Source: a bacterium (GTDB lineage: Bacteria > UBP14 > UBA6098). Taken from it: 52,101 nucleotides of DNA. A model generated the notes under the pieces. The model saw nothing but the letters and a program-made list of their open reading frames with translations, had not been told where the DNA came from and searched no databases. Numbering within the stretch: the stretch's first letter is position 1; every line of letters starts with the position of its first letter. Below are positions 47,313-52,101 of this stretch, piece by piece. The translations under genes were made by a program, and so were the position numbers. The stretch lies in contig JAGLDC010000019.1 of NCBI GenBank assembly GCA_023145965.1, forward strand, positions 1 to 52,101, read 5' to 3'.

Positions 47313-48089
47313 TTAATCGAGAAGCCTCCACTTAGCAATAGTTTGGATTGTCCAACTGAAAGTGATTTTATGAGCTGTCATGTCCCAATCCGTGATCTCC
47401 ATTTTTCCATAGTAGCCATAAGCCATTTGCTTTTTGATATAAACACAATAGCTATAATTTGCACCAATGTCCTCGAAATTGTTATAAGACACGTCGTCAA
47501 TATAAGGCGCAGTCGAAATGCTCGAATATGTAGTTGGAGAAGTGTAGATACCAGTAACATTGACGAAATCTCCACCATACCCGCTACAACTATTGATTGT
47601 TTCGTCATTATCATACCAGATATCAATCTCACCGGCATTAGCGGTTGTGAAGTTTTTGTTAGCACCGCTGCCATTAGAAAGATCCCAGCCATAAGCGGAA
47701 GGTTGACCCGAAACATCAAAACGATATATCTCAGCACCGGTGGACATGTGAACATAATCCTCAGTGTCGAAGGTCAAAGGATCGGATTCATCGTCGTCCA
47801 TGTAAGCCACGATCTCGTAGGTTCCGAGTGTTGGACTTGAATGGGTGAAAGATGTGCCCATGCCTTCCCAAAGGGGTTCAGTTGCACCAGCAAAATAAAC
47901 CCTGTAACCGTCGATGTCACTCGTTGAGCTGGGTGACCAGCTAATAATTAAATCTAGATGATTCGATGCGTCGCCAACAAGAGTAGCGGCATTAGGCGCA
48001 TCGATAGCGTCTGTTGGCTCGTCACAATCAGAGCCCATCATAACTAATGCTAAGGGGATTGCGAGCAATAATAGAAATAGTTTCTTCAT
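47313..48089 (-). CDS. Secreted FN3-like protein, unknown function
   Basis: 258 residues. The ATG at 48089 with AAAGGA upstream is chosen over one at 48104, since it puts the signal peptide at the very start (KKLFLLLLAIPLALVMMGSDC). The cysteine after GSD is a poor lipobox, so lipidation is uncertain. Residues about 30-100 are FN3-like (LDLIISWSPSSTSDIDGYRVYFAG). The rest is rich in Tyr, Ser, Asp and Gly with beta character and no recognised family. The preceding gene ends 18 bases upstream, so both share a promoter near 48500. It resembles the gene at 46352-47200 in layout. Confidence 0.75.
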   Translation of the reverse strand: MKKLFLLLLAIPLALVMMGSDCDEPTDAIDAPNAATLVGDASNHLDLIISWSPSSTSDIDGYRVYFAGATEPLWEGMGTSFTHSSPTLGTYEIVAYMDDDESDPLTFDTEDYVHMSTGAEIYRFDVSGQPSAYGWDLSNGSGANKNFTTANAGEIDIWYDNDETINSCSGYGGDFVNVTGIYTSPTTYSSISTAPYIDDVSYNNFEDIGANYSYCVYIKKQMAYGYYGKMEITDWDMTAHKITFSWTIQTIAKWRLLD

Positions 48090-48107
48090 GCTGTGTCCTT
48101 TCATTGA

Positions 48108-48431
48108 TTAATTAACCCGCGCAGCCTTTTTCTTTCCCGCAGCGCTCTTTTTCTTCTCGGGCTCGGCTTTCTTTGCTTCGGTTGTGGTTTCTTTTTCCTC
48201 TTCCTTCACTTCTTCTTTAACCTCTTCGCCCTCTTCCATCTCTTCGGCGGTTTCGCCAGCTTCGAACTCGGTTATTTTGGTCTCGAGTTCGGCAACTTTT
48301 CCTTTAAGCTCCATGTTTTCAGTTTGAAGCTCTTGTAATTTTTTCTCATAATCCGCATTTGGTTGCGTACAACCGGAAATAAAAATTGTTGCGGCTAACG
48401 CGATAATCAAGATTACCAATCCCTTTTTCAT
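48108..48431 (-). CDS. Small coiled-coil lipoprotein with basic tail
   Basis: 107 residues. Signal peptide with lipobox (TIFISGC, Cys about 21), then a coiled coil of about 35 residues (KLQELQTENMELKGKVAELETKI). A Glu-rich stretch follows and the protein closes with a Lys/Ala-rich tail (KKKSAAGKKKAARVN). The layout recalls Lpp-like or spacer lipoproteins whose basic end could touch peptidoglycan; no family was identified. It is first gene of a two-gene operon with the FN3-like protein. GGAGG precedes the ATG. Confidence 0.8.
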   Translation of the reverse strand: MKKGLVILIIALAATIFISGCTQPNADYEKKLQELQTENMELKGKVAELETKITEFEAGETAEEMEEGEEVKEEVKEEEKETTTEAKKAEPEKKKSAAGKKKAARVN

Positions 48432-48477
48432 GTGACCCTCCTAAGGTTGTTGTTTTCGAAAAGGATTCATTATTGCA

Positions 48478-48506
48478 AAAATAATACAAATTGACTTATT
48501 TGTCAA
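48478..48506 (-). promoter_or_regulatory. Promoter of the lipoprotein operon
   Basis: On the minus strand TTGACA (48506-48501), a 17-base spacer and TATTTT (48483-48478). The ATG at 48431 follows after a leader of about 40 bases. Confidence 0.65.
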
Positions 48507-48511
48507 ATGCT

Positions 48512-49474
48512 TTATTTTACCACGATCTTACCGTCGTGCATTATCTCTTTAGTATCAAAAAAGACTGTCGGACAAAGCAGTATTCCATCGAGATGCGAGG
48601 CCACACGGATACTCCCGCCCATGGAACGGTTGTCTCCCATTGCGATATGGACTGTGCCAAGAACCTTTTCATCTTCGAGGACACTACCGATAAGTTTGGC
48701 TTTGTAATTGGTTCCAATTCCGAGCTCGGCAATATTATAGGCCTCTTTGCCGTATGGTTTCATTATGGATTTTAAATATTCTGCGGATTTTCCTCCGGAT
48801 ATCTCTATCGCATAACCGTCTTTAACCTGAATTGTTATATAATTTTCCGGGGTTAAAATTCCAGTATCGGCTATGGCTCCATCAATAACAAAAACGCCAT
48901 TTGCCGTGCCTTCGATTGGTGCAGTATATGCCTCTCCCGCAGGAAGATTTGTGAAACCTCCGGGATTATGGACGAGGCCGGTGTCTGCGATACCAGCTCT
49001 ACCCTCTAAAGAGAAAGTTAAATCGGTGCCTGCAGGAGTTGTTATCCGGACATTTTTCGCCGGAGTCATAAGCTCTGCGAGTTTGATAGATAAATCAGAG
49101 ATTCTTTGGTAGTCGGCATTCATGGCTCGTTCCATGGTCTCTTGCATGATATTAGGCAAAGTTGCACATCTTGCCCCGGCCTTGCATGCATTGCGACGCG
49201 CTTCTGTGTGGCTCATGCTCCTATACGTAGGAATAATAAGGACATCATAATGCTTCATCATCTCGGCAACTTCGGGCGGAGGTTCCTCTCCGTGGCTTTT
49301 TCGAGGTTGTATAACAACCATTGTAGAATCAGCTATTTCGCTTGCTGCTTCGAGAAAAACCTCACCGATCTCTAAAAGCTTTGTATCGGTTATCACCAGC
49401 ACCCGTTCGTTGCTCTGTATTGTCAGACATTCCCTGACTGCAACCTCGGCGGAGGTCTTTAGTGTATTATCCAT
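48512..49474 (-). CDS. M29-like aminopeptidase (aminopeptidase T family)
   Basis: 320 residues of the thermophilic metalloaminopeptidase-like family, related to M29 and to NicX-type hydrolases. The C-terminal half holds the metal-site pattern: LPAGEAYTAPIEGTANG with the conserved Glu, TIQVKDGYAIEISGG, AELGIGTNYKA and the histidine in LGTVHIAMGDNRSMGG with SHLDG. The N-terminal part is the Rossmann-like domain of the family (ERVLVITDTKLLEIGEVF). It is probably a cytoplasmic, broad-specificity peptidase; the exact substrate is unknown. It lies 17 bases after the prohibitin-like gene and is probably co-transcribed with it. Confidence 0.85.
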   Translation of the reverse strand: MDNTLKTSAEVAVRECLTIQSNERVLVITDTKLLEIGEVFLEAASEIADSTMVVIQPRKSHGEEPPPEVAEMMKHYDVLIIPTYRSMSHTEARRNACKAGARCATLPNIMQETMERAMNADYQRISDLSIKLAELMTPAKNVRITTPAGTDLTFSLEGRAGIADTGLVHNPGGFTNLPAGEAYTAPIEGTANGVFVIDGAIADTGILTPENYITIQVKDGYAIEISGGKSAEYLKSIMKPYGKEAYNIAELGIGTNYKAKLIGSVLEDEKVLGTVHIAMGDNRSMGGSIRVASHLDGILLCPTVFFDTKEIMHDGKIVVK

Positions 49475-49491
49475 TTTAATCCTTCTAAAAT

Positions 49492-50343
49492 TTATTTTGT
49501 GTTTAAGATTAAAGGCGGTGACCCTTCGAGATTATCAGGTATCATTATTATTGTATTGTTCGGTGAGTTCACCAATTGCTTAAGCATCTCGATGCGATAC
49601 CACTGTAAATAACTAGTTGTAAGCCCTTGTGCGATGATATGGTTAGCCTCGCGGATACCCTCGGCCTCGATTATCTTGCGCTCTTTCTCAAGATGCTCTT
49701 TCTGAAGGACGAATTCCATCTTCTTGGCATCTTGTTCGGCGGCGAGTTTGGCGTCGATAGCGTCGCTGATTTTTTGTGGGAGAATTATATTCCGAAGGAG
49801 TATCCGCTCGATAGAAACACCCTTGTTCGAACTTAATTCCTCAGCTCGGCTTTGGATACTGGCCACAACTGAATCTCGCTTTGTCGAATAAATATCTTCG
49901 GCAGTAAATTTAACGACAATATCGCGAATTGCAGTTCTCAGCGTAGGGCGTATTATCTTCTGGTCATAGTCCGCACCGATTGTGTTATATATCGTTGGAG
50001 CTTGGCTTGGCTCGATCCGGAACCACGCCGTCAAATCGAGTCGAACTGTTAAACCCTCCGAAGTTAATGCGTCGATAGCGTCGTCACCCTGACGGATACC
50101 CTCTCCATGAGCTATGGACATAGTGTATTCGCGCAGGCGGGTTTCCATTTTTATTGTATTCGCAAGCGGATTCACTAAGTGTAATCCCGGTTGTAAAGGC
50201 TCGGGCCTGACCTTACCGAAAAGGACTACTATCGAAACATGGCCAGCAGGCACCACGGTTATCGCAGCGATAAGAAAAATCGCTATAATAACGATAAGTA
50301 TAGATAGTAAGGCTAATCTGAGACTTACTTTTTTTTGGTCCAT
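49492..50343 (-). CDS. Prohibitin/SPFH (Band 7) family membrane protein
   Basis: 283 residues. An N-terminal transmembrane helix (residues about 8-30) is followed by the SPFH domain: VVPAGHVSIVVLFGKVRPEPLQPGLHLVNPL, LTSEGLTVRLDLTAWFRIE and RTAIRDIVVKFTAEDIYST. A coiled-coil segment (AEQDAKKMEFVLQKEHLEKERKIIEAEGIREAN) ends the domain. The 'PGLHLVNPL' and 'IRDIVV' patterns are those of prohibitin-like proteins, which form large membrane rings that modulate FtsH-type proteases or membrane order. GGAGGGGAAG precedes the ATG. It lies 85 bases after the osmC-like gene and just before the aminopeptidase. No protease gene is adjacent. Confidence 0.92.
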   Translation of the reverse strand: MDQKKVSLRLALLSILIVIIAIFLIAAITVVPAGHVSIVVLFGKVRPEPLQPGLHLVNPLANTIKMETRLREYTMSIAHGEGIRQGDDAIDALTSEGLTVRLDLTAWFRIEPSQAPTIYNTIGADYDQKIIRPTLRTAIRDIVVKFTAEDIYSTKRDSVVASIQSRAEELSSNKGVSIERILLRNIILPQKISDAIDAKLAAEQDAKKMEFVLQKEHLEKERKIIEAEGIREANHIIAQGLTTSYLQWYRIEMLKQLVNSPNNTIIMIPDNLEGSPPLILNTK

Positions 50344-50428
50344 CTTCCCCTCCTTAAAATAAAAGCGACATAAACGCGCAGTGAGATACTACGAGTTGTT
50401 GATTATCCAAAAAAATATAATATTTTTT

Positions 50429-50881
50429 TTATGAAAAGTCCAACGGATTTCTTGCTTTTGCTTCATTCCTATTTATTATCTCGAAACTCGTTTCTATAGG
50501 GGCTGCTTTGGAGATCATAGCGGATACAGAGCAATATTTATTCTGTGAAAGCTGTATTGCCCTTTCGACAGCATCCGGTGGGACATTATCGCCAATAATG
50601 GTATAATGGACGTTTATTTTGGTTGCCACCTTAGGATGGTCTTCGGCTCTTTCAGCTTCGACCTTGATCCAGATATCGTCAAAAGCTATTCTCTTTTTGC
50701 GCAACACATGAACCACATCATAGCCCGTGCATCCAGCAAGAGAAGCAAAGAGGGTTTCAAAGGGAAATATTGCACCGGGATTTTTGCCAGCATCCATTAG
50801 AACCCAGTGTCCGGATTTGGAGCGCGCCATAAAACCCGATTCTCCAGCCTTACGAGCGAACAAAGTAAGTTTGTCAGCCAT
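50429..50881 (-). CDS. OsmC family protein
   Basis: 150 residues. The OsmC/Ohr fold reduces organic peroxides or related thiols. The two reactive cysteines are present, in FASLAGCTGYDVVHVLRKK and NKYCSVSAMISK, with the basic N-terminal strand region GHWVLMDAGKNPGAIFPFETL. Length and spacing fit the YhfA-like branch rather than Ohr. It lies 2 bases after the TlpA-like gene, third in an operon with thioredoxin, which could recycle its disulfide. It probably acts in oxidative-stress defence. Confidence 0.92.
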   Translation of the reverse strand: MADKLTLFARKAGESGFMARSKSGHWVLMDAGKNPGAIFPFETLFASLAGCTGYDVVHVLRKKRIAFDDIWIKVEAERAEDHPKVATKINVHYTIIGDNVPPDAVERAIQLSQNKYCSVSAMISKAAPIETSFEIINRNEAKARNPLDFS

Positions 50882-50883
50882 AA

Positions 50884-51564
50884 TTATGTATCCTTGGAGT
50901 TGTTCGAGGGTTGGGCGATTTTGACTTGAAGAAGTGGTTTGATATATTTTTCCAGTTGATCCTTTGAGTGGTAACCGATAAGTTTTTCTTTAATACAACC
51001 GTTGCGGTCAATAATAAAGGTAGTTGGGATCGATGCAACATTACCGTATGCTGTCACAATATGCTGATCACCGAAAACAATTGGATAATTAATACCTGTT
51101 TTTTTAGCATATCCTGGAACGGTCGAGTGGTTCCTGTCGAGTGATACACCCAAAATAACAAGACCTTCAGATTTGTATTTGTTTTGTAGTTCAATGAATC
51201 CCGGGATTTCCATTCTACAAGGACCACACCATACAGCCCAAAAATCCAAGATTACGACTTTCCCTGCATAGTCTGAAAGGGATATTTTATTGCCCTCTAA
51301 ATCGACAAGGGTGAAATTTGGGGCCGGATTGTCGCATGCCACCCTTTTTATTTCTTTAGCTTCTTCTATTTTGGGAGCAGAGGGGAGTTCAGTATCAGCC
51401 TCAGGAGTTTCATTATCTTGCGTGACTGTCATTGGTTCTTCATTCACATCGACTTTGACTTCTGAGACCTCTTTCGGTATTTTTTGCTCAGCTTCTTTGG
51501 TGCAACCAACAATAAATATCGATATAAGGAGTACTGTAAATAGTGAGATTTTAATTTTCGACAT
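50884..51564 (-). CDS. TlpA-like thioredoxin-fold lipoprotein
   Basis: 226 residues. Signal peptide with lipobox (FIVGC, Cys at residue 21), an acidic linker of about 55 residues, then an AhpC/TlpA-type domain from about 80. This includes PNFTLVDLEGNKISLSDYAGKVVILDFWAVWCGPCRMEIP with the WCGPC redox site, GVSLDRNH and the cis-proline in SIPTTFIIDRNG. The typical TlpA insertion is present. It is probably anchored outside the cytoplasmic membrane as a thiol-disulfide reductant. It lies between trx and osmC in an operon with 2-base gaps. Confidence 0.92.
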   Translation of the reverse strand: MSKIKISLFTVLLISIFIVGCTKEAEQKIPKEVSEVKVDVNEEPMTVTQDNETPEADTELPSAPKIEEAKEIKRVACDNPAPNFTLVDLEGNKISLSDYAGKVVILDFWAVWCGPCRMEIPGFIELQNKYKSEGLVILGVSLDRNHSTVPGYAKKTGINYPIVFGDQHIVTAYGNVASIPTTFIIDRNGCIKEKLIGYHSKDQLEKYIKPLLQVKIAQPSNNSKDT

Positions 51565-51566
51565 TA

Positions 51567-51890
51567 TTATTCACCAAGTAGCTTAACGGTTTTTTCTTTC
51601 AAAGCCTCGAATGGAACGGCACCCAGAACTGACTCGATAATCTTGCCATCTTTAAACCACATAACAGTGGGTATGCTCATGACTCTGAATTTAGCAGCTG
51701 TCACTCGATTTTCATCCACATTAAGCTTATAGATTTTCATTTTATCTGCCATCTCTTCGGAAAGTTTTTCAATTTCCGGACCCAATATACGACATGGTCC
51801 GCACCACGGTGCCCAAAAATCTACCAGCACAAGGCCATTGTGATTAGTAACTTTTTCTTCAAAATCAGCATCGGTAATATGCTCTGCCAC
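51567..51890 (-). CDS. trxA: Thioredoxin
   Basis: 107 residues, canonical length. General cytoplasmic disulfide reductase with active site FWAPWCGPC, the buried Asp in VDFWAP, cis-proline in MSIPTVMWF and C-terminal GxxPF-type end (GAVPFEALKEKT). It starts at GTG 51890, preceded by GGGAGG. It is first in the operon trx-tlpA-osmC with a visible promoter at 51926-51953. No thioredoxin reductase is in the window. Confidence 0.97.
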   Translation of the reverse strand: MAEHITDADFEEKVTNHNGLVLVDFWAPWCGPCRILGPEIEKLSEEMADKMKIYKLNVDENRVTAAKFRVMSIPTVMWFKDGKIIESVLGAVPFEALKEKTVKLLGE

Positions 51891-51925
51891 GTTTCCTCCC
51901 TTGAATTATTTTTCTTACTTCGAGG

Positions 51926-51953
51926 AATATAAGTCCGATGTTTCTAAAGTCAA
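51926..51953 (-). promoter_or_regulatory. Promoter of the trx operon
   Basis: On the minus strand TTGACT (51953-51948), a 16-base spacer and TATATT (51931-51926). The start codon at 51890 follows after a leader of about 30 bases. The remaining bases to 52101 are AT-rich with nothing recognised. Confidence 0.65.
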
Positions 51954-52101
51954 GCTAAAATATAACTAATAATTTATATATATAGATATTTGAATATTAT
52001 TATGATATTTGCCTTCAGTAAAGCTTAGAAGGCTAATAAAAAGGTATTTTTTTACCAGCCGTTGAAGGTAATCGCTATAGATTTTGTTGCGAGAAAACAG
52101 A

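Noticed and set aside
1-52101. CRISPR array, insertion sequence, prophage or rRNA
   Set aside because: No regularly spaced direct repeats, transposase, integrase, phage genes or rRNA segments were seen.

Overview
The window reads as chromosome of an uncultured, AT-leaning, diderm, anaerobic or oxygen-sensitive bacterium of the kind found in FCB-like candidate phyla (Cloacimonadota, Marinimicrobia, WOR-3 and similar). This placement is inferred from gene content. Several very large secreted proteins end in the same PNPFN-containing FlgD-like/type IX-style sorting domain. A PorV-like barrel, OmpA-like domains, RlpA and lipoproteins indicate an outer membrane. A flavodiiron protein, high-molecular-weight rubredoxin, indolepyruvate oxidoreductase subunit, HypE and ferredoxin motifs indicate anaerobic metabolism. 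No phage, insertion sequence, rRNA or CRISPR array was seen.

Layout. 1-4.1 kb: DNA-repair and replication genes (family 4 uracil-DNA glycosylase cut by the window edge, dnaB), a PH-domain membrane protein and a helical-repeat membrane protein. 4.1-10.8 kb: a flavin reductase, a 1808-residue secreted protein and a SufT-like factor. 11-16 kb: SppA-like protease, a striking four-stem palindromic element, tRNA-Lys, a decayed secreted-protein gene and a 709-residue LVIVD beta-propeller protein. 16.1-19.4 kb: a GC-rich non-coding patch, then an oxygen/NO detoxification operon on the minus strand (flavodiiron protein, MIF-like tautomerase, flavin reductase-rubredoxin fusion). 19.4-23.5 kb: kbl and a secreted subtilase whose promoter overlaps the kbl stop. 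23.6-28.6 kb: a tight operon iorB, DUF6485, sbcD, sbcC. 28.6-32.6 kb (minus): a PTS EIIA-like protein with no normal start codon, a YibQ-like divergent polysaccharide deacetylase, an exported four-cluster ferredoxin and hypE. 33-38.1 kb: a TPR protein, dus, pyrK, pyrDB and rlpA, mostly overlapping. 38.2-46 kb: a PorV-CARDB-OmpA fusion and a 1489-residue Ig-repeat secreted protein. 46-48.5 kb (minus): three small lipoprotein or secreted genes. 48.5-51.9 kb (minus): M29-like aminopeptidase, prohibitin-like protein and a trx-tlpA-osmC operon.

The most unusual signals are non-coding. Two intergenic elements (12920-13093 and 46112-46271) can each fold into the same four-way cloverleaf: closing stem, short hairpin, hairpin with a 32-nt loop, and a 19-20 bp hairpin. 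Their ends are conserved but their stem sequences differ completely. A second dispersed inverted-repeat family shares an exact 19-mer between 10860-10878 and 19201-19219. Clear sigma70-type promoters (TTGACA, about 17 nt, TATNNT) precede many genes.
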